Source: Candidatus Thorarchaeota archaeon (GTDB lineage Archaea > Asgardarchaeota > Thorarchaeia > Thorarchaeales > Thorarchaeaceae). From it: a stretch of DNA of 32,906 nt. Within the stretch, counting starts at the first letter, position 1, and each line of letters begins with the position of its first letter. The translations under genes and the position numbers were made by a program. The DNA is taken from NCBI GenBank assembly GCA_004524595.1, contig SDOA01000041.1, positions 1-32,906 of the forward strand, given 5' to 3'. Shown in pieces: positions 1 to 7,587 of the stretch. The notes below the pieces were generated by a model. The model did no database searches and was not told the DNA's origin. It was given only the letters and a program-made list of their open reading frames with translations.

Positions 1-423
1 ATGTACTATCTCATTGCTGCACTCAATGTTGAGAAAGATCCCAAGCTGGCTGACGCCATGATGACAGTGGTTGTTTCAAAGCGCGACTCTATAGAAGATG
101 CGAGTTCTCCATCCGGTCTCAAGCTTGGTCGAAGTGCATCATATTATATTGGACAATTTCAAGGCAACAAGAACATCGCTCGGTCATATGTAGGTGGAAC
201 GAACACAAACAACTACAAGATTGACAATAAAGCACTCACTATGACAGTTGTCAGCAAGCAGGACCAGTCGAAAGGAGTGAAGATATTCATTCAGAGTGGT
301 GGAAAGGATATGGCTACTCCAGTCACACTGGCGAAGAACAATGAGGGACAGTGGAAACTTACGAACTACAGTTCCATCTGTACTGGAGTCAAAAAGACTG
401 TTCAAGAAGAAGGAGATTTCTAA
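1..423 (+). CDS. DUF6935-like protein, 3' portion (5' end probably outside window)
   Basis: The frame is open from the first base and ends at TAA 421-423, giving at least 140 residues. The pattern of a YLIAALNV-type helix, then ARSYVGGT followed by NNY, an AxTMTVVS strand, and a C-terminal segment with a charged KNNEGQWK motif and a following aromatic/Ser stretch resembles, from memory, the uncharacterised DUF6935 family. In that family further residues normally precede the YLIAAL helix, so the ATG at position 1 is probably an internal methionine. No signal peptide or membrane segment is visible in the part present. The function of the family is not known and none is proposed here. A hairpin followed by T-rich sequence lies 57 bases after the stop. 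Confidence 0.6.
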   Translation: MYYLIAALNVEKDPKLADAMMTVVVSKRDSIEDASSPSGLKLGRSASYYIGQFQGNKNIARSYVGGTNTNNYKIDNKALTMTVVSKQDQSKGVKIFIQSGGKDMATPVTLAKNNEGQWKLTNYSSICTGVKKTVQEEGDF

Positions 424-480
424 TCACTTTGATTTTACTATTGAACTGACAATATATTGTATCAAATACGAATACCTGAG

Positions 481-506
481 CCGTGCTCCGATCAAAATGA
501 GCACGG
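481..506 (+). terminator. Hairpin with T-rich tail after the DUF6935-like gene
   Basis: A perfect 8-bp inverted repeat (CCGTGCTC / GAGCACGG, 10-base loop) is followed by pyrimidine-rich sequence (511-524). It lies between two genes on the same strand, so it probably ends the upstream transcript. Confidence 0.55.
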
Positions 507-532
507 TCTGATTTTCTTCATTTTCGTTGGAG

Positions 533-542
533 ATTTTATACC
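533..542 (+). promoter_or_regulatory. TATA-like box for a leaderless gene
   Basis: ATTTTATACC is centred about 25 bases before the ATG at 563. No SD sequence precedes that ATG. The spacing fits an archaeal promoter whose transcript starts at or next to the start codon. Confidence 0.45.
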
Positions 543-562
543 ATCATAAGATACCTCGTGGT

Positions 563-892
563 ATGGAAGTAGATGTGGATTATCGAGATCTACGATACAT
601 TGTGTATGATACAAGACACCCTCCCGAAAAAGATGCTATCTATACTGCTGCCATCGGTCTCGCTGACGAGATAATGGATGCAATCGGTCGATTAGAACGC
701 TCGGGAACAATCGAAACCGTGACTCTCTTCATCACTCATAATGGGGCTCAACTACACATATTGACTCGCTCTTTTGACAATGTTCCAATTGACAAGATGT
801 TTGCCAGCTCACTCAAGAGGTCCTCATTCGAATCAGATTCGGGATATATCCAGACATATGTTATTCCATTGCTTGATTCTGAATCCCTATGA
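563..892 (+). CDS. Uncharacterised protein, 109 aa
   Basis: I do not recognise this protein. The frame also allows a TTG start at 527, but no ribosome-binding site precedes it. The ATG at 563 lies about 25 bases after a TATA-like box, so I chose it as a likely leaderless start. The protein is acidic near the N-terminus (MEVDVDYRDLRY) and has a helix-like stretch around residues 28-45 (AAIGLADEIMDAIGRLE). A beta-like segment, TVTLFITHNGAQLHIL, follows around residues 53-68. No signal peptide, membrane segment or cysteine cluster is visible, so it is probably a soluble cytoplasmic protein. It stands alone between the hairpin at 481-506 and the promoter of the aminotransferase gene. Confidence 0.6.
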   Translation: MEVDVDYRDLRYIVYDTRHPPEKDAIYTAAIGLADEIMDAIGRLERSGTIETVTLFITHNGAQLHILTRSFDNVPIDKMFASSLKRSSFESDSGYIQTYVIPLLDSESL

Positions 893-906
893 TTACCTAT
901 CTCTCA

Positions 907-920
907 ATATTATAAAAAAG
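907..920 (+). promoter_or_regulatory. TATA-like promoter of aminotransferase gene
   Basis: ATATTATAAAAAAG lies about 60-70 bases before the ATG at 980. It is a good archaeal TATA match and would leave a leader of roughly 40 bases containing the SD at 966-971. Confidence 0.5.
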
Positions 921-965
921 ATAGACTTCTTATGGGATTTCTCTTCTTCTAATTGCACATCTTAT

Positions 966-971
966 AGGTGA
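966..971 (+). promoter_or_regulatory. Shine-Dalgarno AGGTGA deciding the aminotransferase start
   Basis: AGGTGA ends 8 bases before the ATG at 980. A GTG within this SD (968) is in frame, but it overlaps the SD and is an unlikely start. Confidence 0.55.
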
Positions 972-979
972 TAAAACAC

Positions 980-2110
980 ATGAAGCTCAAACTGTTTGAA
1001 ATGGAAAGAATGCAATCTGAATATGAACATCATGTAAAATTCAATCTTAGTGAGAGTGGTGTTGAACCTCTTAAGATCAGCGAATTGCTTGATACCCCTG
1101 AATTACGACAACAACTCCTTGACATGCAACTGAGTTACCCTCAGACGAATGGTACAAACTCCCTTCGTCAGACCATTGCACAATATTATGAAGGAACAAC
1201 TGCTGAGCAGATTCTAGCGACGAATGGTGGCGCAGAAGCAAATTTCCTTACTGCTTGGTGGACATATCTTGAGAATCCAGACAAACGAGAGTTCGTCTTT
1301 ATGGTTCCTAATTATATGCAGTTGGGTGGAATCTGGAAAAACCTAGGAGGCAATGTCAAAAATTTCAACCTCATAATGAAAGGAAAGGAATGGATTCCTG
1401 ACATTGAACAACTGAAGACCATAGTGTCAAAAAACACTTCCGCCATTGCTATCTGTAATCCAAACAATCCGACAGGTGCAATCATTAACAAGACACATCT
1501 CAAGGCTATCGCTGAAATTGCAGATGATTGTGATGCGTGGCTGATTTCAGATGAGATATACAGAGGGGCTGAGATTAAAGAAGAGAAATCTCCCTCATTC
1601 CATGGACTATATAATAAGACAATCATTACATCGAGTCTGTCAAAAGCCTACGGGCTACCTGGCCTCAGAATAGGCTGGGCGGTCTGTCCTAGCAAAGATG
1701 TGGCTACTGAGCTCTGGACGTATTCTGATTACACCAGTATCAGTCCATCAAAGACGAGTGATTGGTTGGCGACTCTTGCTCTCCATCCAAAGGTACAAGC
1801 TATGATTGAGAAACGTACGAAGCGAGTGATTCGCGAAAATTGGGCTGTTATGAAAAACTGGTTGGATTCGCATACTGATGTGTTCGAATATGTACCTCCC
1901 TCAGCAGCAGCAATCTGTTTTATCAGACAGAATACAGACATGACCTCTCTTGAATTCGTTAATCGGTTGATGAAAGAAAAGAGTGTCCTCATCTCGCCAG
2001 GCGAGCATTTCGAAGTACCCGGATATCTGCGCATTGGATTTGGGTCCAAGAAAGAGTTTCTTGAACATGCATTGGAACAAATCTCTGAATTCCTCAATGC
2101 GATTCGGTGA
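980..2110 (+). CDS. PLP-dependent class I/II aminotransferase
   Basis: This is a fold-type I PLP enzyme of 376 aa. Counting from ATG 980, visible motifs are NGGAE near 82-86 (phosphate loop), NPNNPTG at 160-166, SDEIYRG at 190-196 (Asp pairing with the PLP ring nitrogen, Tyr contacting O3'), SSLSKAYG with the Schiff-base lysine at 222, and PGLRIGW with Arg230. A late LRIGFG holds the arginine expected to bind the substrate carboxylate. The length is near the usual 380-400 for the aspartate-aminotransferase-like family. The substrate cannot be told from sequence; no biosynthetic neighbours point to a pathway. It is expressed from its own promoter with an SD at 966-971. An in-frame GTG at 968 overlaps the SD and was rejected as the start. 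Confidence 0.9.
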   Translation: MKLKLFEMERMQSEYEHHVKFNLSESGVEPLKISELLDTPELRQQLLDMQLSYPQTNGTNSLRQTIAQYYEGTTAEQILATNGGAEANFLTAWWTYLENPDKREFVFMVPNYMQLGGIWKNLGGNVKNFNLIMKGKEWIPDIEQLKTIVSKNTSAIAICNPNNPTGAIINKTHLKAIAEIADDCDAWLISDEIYRGAEIKEEKSPSFHGLYNKTIITSSLSKAYGLPGLRIGWAVCPSKDVATELWTYSDYTSISPSKTSDWLATLALHPKVQAMIEKRTKRVIRENWAVMKNWLDSHTDVFEYVPPSAAAICFIRQNTDMTSLEFVNRLMKEKSVLISPGEHFEVPGYLRIGFGSKKEFLEHALEQISEFLNAIR

Positions 2111-2124
2111 TTCTCTGTTCTTGC

Positions 2125-2328
2125 TCAGTTATTCATTTGAGCTACCGATTTAAAGAAAAATCTGCAATTTGAGCACTTGGAAAAATGTTCTGAATTGAAT
2201 GAAGGTCTTATGTATATAATTGAAACTGTATACTGCTCATTTAACGTTTTAAAAGTAATAGAAATATCATAATTGATGAATAAATATCCATAGAGCTCTT
2301 CTAACGCTTTCGAAATGTCTTTTTTCAT
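2125..2328 (-). CDS. Doubtful small ORF, 67 aa
   Basis: The ORF starts ATG AAA AAA GAC with no clear SD. Its first 35 residues look protein-like (a KKDISKALEELYGYL helix followed by beta-like ISITFKTL), and it contains CSNC. It could be a small gene, the remains of a longer one, or chance. I do not recognise it. Confidence 0.22.
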   Translation of the reverse strand: MKKDISKALEELYGYLFINYDISITFKTLNEQYTVSIIYIRPSFNSEHFSKCSNCRFFFKSVAQMNN

Positions 2329-2437
2329 TTGTGGCCATATATTTCTTGCAGGCAGGATCTAACTGAGCTGCTGCAGGATGCAAGATGATATTGAAAGATG
2401 GAAAAGATAGCAAAAAACACCCAGCAAGGATTAAGCG

Positions 2438-2458
2438 TCCTCAAGCTCTTTTTGAGGA
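2438..2458 (+). other. Hairpin upstream of TPR gene
   Basis: TCCTCAA and TTGAGGA form a perfect 7-bp stem with a 7-base loop. It is flanked by GCG (2435) and CGC (2467), which could extend it around a bulge. It lies about 80 bases before the TPR gene. No T-tract follows, so it is not an obvious terminator. Confidence 0.3.
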
Positions 2459-2536
2459 GAATGTGACGCAAATTGAATTTACGAGAATCTACTATGATGG
2501 ACCATGAATAGAATTTACTAGTCCAAGGTGACACCA

Positions 2537-3055
2537 ATGGTTGGGTCTGAAGTAGAAGAACAGAATATTTTGAGCCACTTTCAAGCGGCTATGCTGATGG
2601 TCACAAGAGAGTATAACAACGATAGAATTGCTCCGAATAATGAACACAGCTTTCCTCCTGAATTCGCATGTCTACGATTAATGATGCTTGAACCTCAGAA
2701 TCCTACAATGTGGAATTCTATGGCGCTGGTTTATATAATGACAGGAAGGATTGATGATGCTCTCGATGCAATTGAGAGGTCTCTTGATCTTGATACAGGG
2801 AATTCTTGGACCTGGTCAATCTGGGGTGACATTTTGGATATACTAGACAATCATATTGAATCCGAACGGGCATACCGAATGGCACTCGAATTAGGTTCAG
2901 AAGATCCACATATCTTACGACAACTTGTTCGTTTATATATCAGACGAGGTAACCTGCCGGACGCGCTCAGAATTCTTGAAGAACTCATCCACTTTTTTCC
3001 AAGCGACCAGTATCTTTGGGACCAGTATACTGACTTTCTTCAATCGATAGTTTGA
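2537..3055 (+). CDS. Tetratricopeptide-repeat protein, 172 aa
   Basis: The start is ATG 2537, placed 6 bases after AGGTGA (2525-2530); an upstream in-frame GTG at 2528 overlaps this SD. Three 34-residue TPR units run in series from about residue 55 to 157, beginning at PTMWNSMALVYIMTG, SWTWSIWGDILDIL and PHILRQLVRLYIRRG. Each shows the usual small residues at positions 8 and 20 and ends with a loop such as LDLDTGN. The first 50 residues are not repeat-like. There is no signal peptide or membrane helix, so it is a cytoplasmic protein-interaction module. Its partner is unknown. It is one of three TPR proteins in the window. Confidence 0.8.
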   Translation: MVGSEVEEQNILSHFQAAMLMVTREYNNDRIAPNNEHSFPPEFACLRLMMLEPQNPTMWNSMALVYIMTGRIDDALDAIERSLDLDTGNSWTWSIWGDILDILDNHIESERAYRMALELGSEDPHILRQLVRLYIRRGNLPDALRILEELIHFFPSDQYLWDQYTDFLQSIV

Positions 3056-3146
3056 TGCTCTATATTCCAGAGGAATCGAATTCAAAAAAACTAACACATC
3101 CGAATCGTTAAATTGGAAGAATTGTCAATTACTCTGGTGATTCTGC

Positions 3147-3509
3147 TTGTCAAACCTTAGAAGAATAGCCATTGCAACTATTGTTGGTGCACTGCTAGGA
3201 GTGCTTTGCATCATTGGAGTAGGAAGTAGAATAGATGGAGGATATACCAATACGATCTATTTACTTGCTGTCTGGTACAACCGAGTGATTATGGGTCTCA
3301 TGATTGGATTCGCTGGTAATGTAACAATAATCCATAGTGAGAAAGAGAAGAACTATATCAATACGATTGTGAGAGGGCTTATCCTAGGTCTCATTGTTTC
3401 GTCAGCAACATTGCTACTGTCGGAGAGCATCTTTGACCTCATGGGTTGGTTTGCTGGAATCATCTACGGTCCAATAATTGATGTTGTGGCTACTACTACT
3501 GAGAAATAG
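3147..3509 (+). CDS. Small multi-pass membrane protein, 120 aa
   Basis: This is a TTG-started gene with GGTGAT at 3135-3140, about 6 bases before the start. Four hydrophobic segments are visible: about residues 5-25 (RIAIATIVGALLGVLCIIGVG), 38-60 (an IYLLAVWYNRVIMGLMIGF stretch), 74-92 and 96-115. Short loops carrying SRIDGGYTNT and HSEKEKNY separate them. The arrangement of a glycine-rich first helix followed by a YxxAxWYNRxxMGLxIGF helix recalls small uncharacterised archaeal membrane proteins. No family name or function can be assigned. It is probably an integral cytoplasmic-membrane protein. Confidence 0.7.
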   Translation: MSNLRRIAIATIVGALLGVLCIIGVGSRIDGGYTNTIYLLAVWYNRVIMGLMIGFAGNVTIIHSEKEKNYINTIVRGLILGLIVSSATLLLSESIFDLMGWFAGIIYGPIIDVVATTTEK

Positions 3510-3645
3510 TTACTGGTTAATAATGTCATATCTGATGAAATCCTTCCCATCTGACTCATTAGATTTCTAAATAGTTTTCCGAAATTTATTAATTGGGATG
3601 TGGTTAACATTGATTACAATTATTTCTTCTATAATAGTTTCAATA

Positions 3646-4971
3646 CTACTTGAGAGACTTTCCACACTCTGGGCAGAATTTAGAGTTCTCACTGATTTCA
3701 GCTTTACATTCAGGACATCTTCCAGCGAGTGCTGTGTATAACGGTTCAAGTTTTTCACGAACACCTTCCTTTAGGAGCTGTCTAGTCCAGAGATCATCAA
3801 TCCCTCTCTTGAAGATTTTAACACTTTCAGGATTTTTCAACACATTACCAGTATCACATGCATCTTTAAAAGAAGTCTTGAAAGATGCACTATCTTTGAG
3901 TTGGTCACTCACAAGTCTCTTGAGGAATTTTTCTAGTTTTTGATCCATTGGTTGGTGATTGTACGGAAGAGCTATCCTATCTTCAGGTACTAACACTGGA
4001 GCAAAAATTACAGGATTTCCTGTGGTGTATGTTGCAACCCAAGTCTTGAAGTGAATCAAAGTCAAAGGAGCTAATCCCTTGATTGATTCGTTCTCGAGAG
4101 TAAGTCTTTGCACTCGTTGCAGTTCGTAAGTAAGGCCCTCAACTCTCTTCTCCACCATTCCGTCCATGCTCTCAACAGCTGTCTGAACTTTGCTCTTTAT
4201 AGTCTTGAACTCTCTCTCTTTTACATCTCGCTCTTCTCTCATTTCTTCGAGCTGCTGCTGAATCTCGCGTATCTGCGCATTAATTGATTCTTCTTCTTCT
4301 CTAATATCTCGAGCTAGTTTTGCATCTAGATCCCCTGCACTAAGGGTAGCAGCCTTAGCTAGTTCATTGATTGAATCAACGACCTCAACATATGTTGGAA
4401 CTGTATCTGTCAAGACATCTGCCAGCGACTGATATTTTTGAATAGCATCCTCAAGCTCAATATCGATTAGACCTTCTCTTGATGTCTTGATATCATCAAG
4501 GATTCTAATGAAGAACCGCTCAAGCTCAACTGTATCTCTAGCGAATTGGGCTAAGAGAGCTCTTCTATCTTTCTGGTGTTTCTCTTTCAGTCTGTATGAT
4601 TTATCTGACATTCTTATCTGCAACTTCTCAATACGAAGCGCAGAGGACTCTTCCTGTGTTTTCAAACGTTTATCCCAACGAGTCATCTCAGATGAAATCA
4701 CATTTTCCATAACTTTCAACTGGTCCGTCAGACGTTCTTTAGTTATCTTCTGAAGTTGTTCCATCGTAGCTAGGCGTTGTCGAGCTCCGGCTAGTACTTC
4801 TTGGAAATTCTGGCTTATTGTTAGCGCCAGTTGAGATTCGATTTTCAAATCAAGATTATTCATCTTTGCATTTGGATCGACTTCATCGAATTCCTGACCA
4901 TGTATTACGAACAGCTCTGGTTCCTGAATATTTCTAAGTTGATGCATTTTTGGTTCAATCGTCTTGAGCAA
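3646..4971 (-). CDS. Coiled-coil protein with C-terminal zinc ribbon (C-terminal part of an interrupted gene)
   Basis: The open frame gives 441 aa from TTG 4971. About residues 45-290 are strongly heptad-like and charged, with long runs of E, K, Q and R (for example IREIQQQLEEMREERDVK), predicting extended coiled coil. A globular region follows. The last 23 residues form a zinc ribbon with Cys419, Cys422, Cys434 and Cys437 (CPEC ... CPEC). The TTG has no strong SD. Eleven sense codons upstream the same frame meets TAA at 5005-5007, and beyond that it continues into the ORF at 5005-5304. The two therefore look like one gene of about 552 residues split by a nonsense codon. The natural product could be a truncated or re-initiated protein, or the stop may be an assembly error. 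The function is unknown; the architecture suggests a cytoplasmic scaffold. Confidence 0.7.
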   Translation of the reverse strand: MLKTIEPKMHQLRNIQEPELFVIHGQEFDEVDPNAKMNNLDLKIESQLALTISQNFQEVLAGARQRLATMEQLQKITKERLTDQLKVMENVISSEMTRWDKRLKTQEESSALRIEKLQIRMSDKSYRLKEKHQKDRRALLAQFARDTVELERFFIRILDDIKTSREGLIDIELEDAIQKYQSLADVLTDTVPTYVEVVDSINELAKAATLSAGDLDAKLARDIREEEESINAQIREIQQQLEEMREERDVKEREFKTIKSKVQTAVESMDGMVEKRVEGLTYELQRVQRLTLENESIKGLAPLTLIHFKTWVATYTTGNPVIFAPVLVPEDRIALPYNHQPMDQKLEKFLKRLVSDQLKDSASFKTSFKDACDTGNVLKNPESVKIFKRGIDDLWTRQLLKEGVREKLEPLYTALAGRCPECKAEISENSKFCPECGKSLK

Positions 4972-5004
4972 AGGAAGTGCCTTATCAACACCCGCTGGGA
5001 TGTT

Positions 5005-5304
5005 TTAAAATTTTGTAATCTCAGTATTTAGTATTCGTCGTACTGGACCTGCGGCCGTATCTTCGCTTAGTTCTATGCCAACAGAAGACTCACCGATTGA
5101 TGAGAGAACGATAGAATTGGTATCTGATACTTGCACAATCCAGAATGGTATTGCAATCTGTGAGAGAAACTTGAGTTTAGCTTTCCCTTTCTGATTTGAT
5201 TCCGCAAGAATAAAAGCCATAGCAAGAGCTACTTCGTGCGTATCAGTGACAATCTTAGTCTTTGTTTTTTTGAACAGGAAATCTAGAGCAATCTGTCTGA
5301 CCAT
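5005..5304 (-). CDS. N-terminal part of the interrupted coiled-coil/zinc-ribbon gene, 99 aa
   Basis: It starts ATG 5304, preceded by a strong SD (GAGGTGG) 5 bases upstream, and ends at TAA 5007-5005. A compact alpha/beta domain is suggested by TDTHEVALAMAFILAESN (helix) and KLKFLSQIAIPFWIVQV (strands). The stop is in the same frame as the following 441-aa ORF, with only 11 codons (NIPAGVDKALP) before that ORF's first possible start. The sequence immediately after the stop reads like normal protein. I infer that this is the amino end of one longer protein cut by a TAA. No family is recognised. Confidence 0.65.
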   Translation of the reverse strand: MVRQIALDFLFKKTKTKIVTDTHEVALAMAFILAESNQKGKAKLKFLSQIAIPFWIVQVSDTNSIVLSSIGESSVGIELSEDTAAGPVRRILNTEITKF

Positions 5305-5395
5305 TGAACCACCTCAGGATGCTGGCGTACATATTTCTATGGTTAATTATGTTTGTTAGGTTGTCTTATTTCTAAAAAGACAATAGAAAAGTGAG

Positions 5396-5408
5396 AAAAA
5401 ATATATAT
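5396..5408 (+). promoter_or_regulatory. Strong TATA-box promoter of the 63-aa gene
   Basis: AAAAATATATATC, preceded by purine-rich GTGAGAAAA (BRE-like), lies about 50 bases before the ATG at 5454. It is one of the best archaeal promoter matches in the window. Confidence 0.6.
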
Positions 5409-5453
5409 CCCTAAAATTTGAGCATAATCTTGAATCTATAGAGGTTCTTAACA

Positions 5454-5645
5454 ATGGCAGACTACAAAAGCATGCTAACTAGAGCTGGAATTTCCAGTGG
5501 TGAAGTATCAATCATTGTTCACAATCTTGAGAAACTTGAGGGCGCGGGTTTTCGTGGCAGACTTGATGATGTTGTGAATAAAGTAATCAAGGATTCATCC
5601 TTCAGGTCATCTTTCATGCGTGATTATAGAGTAGCAATGCGCTAG
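5454..5645 (+). CDS. Small uncharacterised protein, 63 aa
   Basis: The ATG follows GAGGT (5441-5445) by 8 bases and a strong TATA promoter by about 50 bases. The product is predicted mostly helical: about residues 4-12, 15-29 (GEVSIIVHNLEKLEG) and 38-60. It is mildly basic, with arginines at 11, 34, 36, 52, 57 and 63. It has no cysteines, signal peptide or membrane helix. The gene is bounded by its own promoter and a good hairpin at 5669-5698, so it is a monocistronic unit. I do not recognise a family. A nucleic-acid- or protein-binding role is possible from its size and charge, but this is speculative. Confidence 0.65.
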   Translation: MADYKSMLTRAGISSGEVSIIVHNLEKLEGAGFRGRLDDVVNKVIKDSSFRSSFMRDYRVAMR

Positions 5646-5668
5646 TTCGCTCAAGTATTACTCTCTGT

Positions 5669-5698
5669 GAAGCGTACTCTTTTTTAGTAGTATGCTTC
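5669..5698. terminator. Bidirectional hairpin terminator between convergent genes
   Basis: GAAGCGTACT and AGTATGCTTC pair over 10 bp with one G-U. The 10-base loop contains TTTTTT. It sits between the stop of the 63-aa gene (5645) and the stop of the convergent arrestin-fold gene (5701). Confidence 0.6.
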
Positions 5699-5700
5699 AT

Positions 5701-6561
5701 TCACCATTCTCTGAATCCAAGGTCTATAGCTATTTCTTCTAGAACATCTCTCTCTGGTACAATATCTGAAAATTTTAGCGGGAATTCTATTGATGGGTCA
5801 AAATCAAGACCAACGTCCAGTGTGACTTTGAGGAAGTATGTGATCTTGAAGAGACCCGAAAGAAACGGTAGATGATAGCGCCACTTCTCTCCAATATTGA
5901 TATCTAGCCATCTGCCAAAATCATCTGAGGCAATAGGATAAATTTTTCTTACTATTGCGGATTTTCTGTTCAAGGTCCTACTTCTGCAGACTGCATCCTC
6001 CTCCCGGATTATTTCAAACCTCACCCCACGTACTCTGCTTCTTTCTTTAACCTTAAATTGCACGTTTATACCAGTATCTAATCGCAAGCATTTTTCATCC
6101 AATTGAACCTGTAATTCATCATCAGTTATTGTAGAAGGTTCTAGTCCGATAGAATCTTCGATGTATGGAGGCCTATTTTGTAGAACACGGAATTCCTTCT
6201 TACACTTAGGGTCTAGAGTCCAATTGACCTCAACAACAGCCTCTAATGTGTATTCTATACGTCCGTAAGTACCTTCATACGTGGGAGATAATTGCTTTGG
6301 TAGATCAATTGAGAACGGTATTCGTGTGATTCCTTCAGGAATTGTTTTTCCTTCGCTGACTCGAAATACACGTCCAATAATCGTCTTATCATCTGACACT
6401 CTATTTTCACCCGCACTATATTCAGTGTGCTCTTTACCTTTAAGCTTCAAGACAACACGATTACATCCGAATGGTTTGTTCGTCTTTATTTCTACCACTC
6501 CAGCAAGTATGTCCCCTGGCAGAAGACGGCGATTCTGAAAATGAATATCAACGATTCTCAC
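5701..6561 (-). CDS. Arrestin-fold protein
   Basis: The 286-aa product begins with GTG 6561. The first 145 residues match the arrestin N-domain pattern: LLPGDILAGVVEIKTNKP at 13-30, then VVLKLKGKEHTEYS, a PFSIDLP motif near 83-89, and GRIEYTLEAVVEV near 101-113. Residues about 150-280 form a second beta-rich region (INVQFKVKERSRVRGVRFEI, then WLDINIGEKWRYHLPF), consistent with an arrestin C-domain. Related folds are eukaryotic alpha-arrestins and Vps26, and prokaryotic Spo0M. In eukaryotes these act as cytoplasmic adaptors for membrane proteins and trafficking. No PY motif is seen. The gene shares its orientation with the DMT transporter upstream, 156 bases away, and may have its own near-leaderless promoter. 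The family assignment is by pattern; function in this cell is unknown. Confidence 0.75.
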   Translation of the reverse strand: MRIVDIHFQNRRLLPGDILAGVVEIKTNKPFGCNRVVLKLKGKEHTEYSAGENRVSDDKTIIGRVFRVSEGKTIPEGITRIPFSIDLPKQLSPTYEGTYGRIEYTLEAVVEVNWTLDPKCKKEFRVLQNRPPYIEDSIGLEPSTITDDELQVQLDEKCLRLDTGINVQFKVKERSRVRGVRFEIIREEDAVCRSRTLNRKSAIVRKIYPIASDDFGRWLDINIGEKWRYHLPFLSGLFKITYFLKVTLDVGLDFDPSIEFPLKFSDIVPERDVLEEIAIDLGFREW

Positions 6562-6717
6562 TTCATTCTGACCATGTTAGATTTCTCGTAGAAGCAAATA
6601 GATTTTCGCCCTCTATCAGGACACCTTTACAAAATGAAACTCTTTCAAAAACACACTGGCATTACAGTATGATAATGGTCAGTCATGTTTAATGACACTC
6701 CATTTTTTGAAATAGAA

Positions 6718-7587
6718 TCAATCTTGATACTTGCTTAGCAAAATCACTCCAATGATGCCAAATGCTAATCCGATACTATAGAAGTGAATGTTCATGATGA
6801 CCTGTCCAAAGATCATTATCCCTCCAAGAATCACTGCAAACATACTTACAGTACCCGTAATCGCATTGAATCGCGAGGCTGGGTTTCTCTGCAATCCTAT
6901 TGAAATCGTATATATTGCTGCAATTGCTGTAAAGATTCCCATAAGGATGAGGGGCAAGAACGCATTGAAGAATCCCTGAATGATGTCTGTTCCTCCAAAT
7001 AGTGCAAGAGTAAACCATTGGGTGAACTGCGCAGCCAGTGCTTGAAAGAATGATGTGATTGGTGCCCACAAAATAGCAAGACGACTTGTACCAGCTGCCA
7101 TTCCTCCAATTCCTATTAGCATAACCACTGAGTAAATGAGGATTCCAGTAAACTCCGAAAACATCATAGGTTCTGTGACTGCTCCAAAAGCTATGAGGAC
7201 TGGTGTTAGAATCAAGAGTGTGATCCCTATAGCAGCTTGTGCATCGATCTTTTCACCTAATCGTTTACTAGATAGAATGACCAGAGCGATAAGTCCCACA
7301 TTCATAAGAGGTTGAATCACGACTATTCCCGCTAATTGAGTTGCTAGTAAATAGGTGAGCCCACCAAAGAGTGACATTATCAGACCCATTACCCATCTTG
7401 GTTTTGAGAAGAGAAGTCTTGTATGCTTCATCGGATTCTTTGCGTCAATCTCTGCCATCTCAGAAAGTGCTTCCTTCTGTATTATGGGGGCAACATTCCA
7501 AAGAAGAGAGGTGACAAGTGCGAGAATGATACCTACGATATCGTTGGATAGACCAAATAGCTGCATAGTGAATCGAGATGGTTGCAA
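6718..7587 (-). CDS. DMT-superfamily (EamA/NIPA-like) membrane transporter
   Basis: This 289-aa protein has nine or ten hydrophobic segments and short polar loops, as in the drug/metabolite transporter superfamily. Helix 1 contains LALVTSLLWNVAPIIQKEAL. A tryptophan-led helix (WVMGLIMSLFGGLTYLLA) and a following VVIQPLMNVGLIALVIL segment with SSKRLGEKID recall the EamA and NIPA (Mg2+ transporter) half-repeat. A second half-repeat spans about 145-285 and ends with a GVILLSKYQD tail. The TTG start is preceded by AGGAAA 4 bases upstream; an ATG lies 7 codons in. The substrate cannot be assigned. A relic of a second copy of its C-terminus lies at 10539-10604. Confidence 0.75.
   Translation of the reverse strand: MQPSRFTMQLFGLSNDIVGIILALVTSLLWNVAPIIQKEALSEMAEIDAKNPMKHTRLLFSKPRWVMGLIMSLFGGLTYLLATQLAGIVVIQPLMNVGLIALVILSSKRLGEKIDAQAAIGITLLILTPVLIAFGAVTEPMMFSEFTGILIYSVVMLIGIGGMAAGTSRLAILWAPITSFFQALAAQFTQWFTLALFGGTDIIQGFFNAFLPLILMGIFTAIAAIYTISIGLQRNPASRFNAITGTVSMFAVILGGIMIFGQVIMNIHFYSIGLAFGIIGVILLSKYQD

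Larger units (their letters stand above)
2111..2536. other. Gene-poor intergenic stretch
   Basis: This 426-base AT-rich stretch separates the aminotransferase from a TPR gene. It holds one doubtful minus-strand ORF (2125-2328) and a 7-bp hairpin at 2438-2458. It ends with the AGGTGA SD at 2525-2530. I see no RNA gene or mobile-element end. Confidence 0.5.

Noticed and set aside
2325..2537. 70-codon minus-strand ORF before the TPR gene
   Set aside because: No SD, low-quality sequence rich in Ser/Phe/Cys, and it overlaps the TPR promoter region.
5005..5007. In-frame stop as a selenocysteine or pyrrolysine codon
   Set aside because: Those use TGA and TAG; this is TAA. No recoding hairpin was evident.
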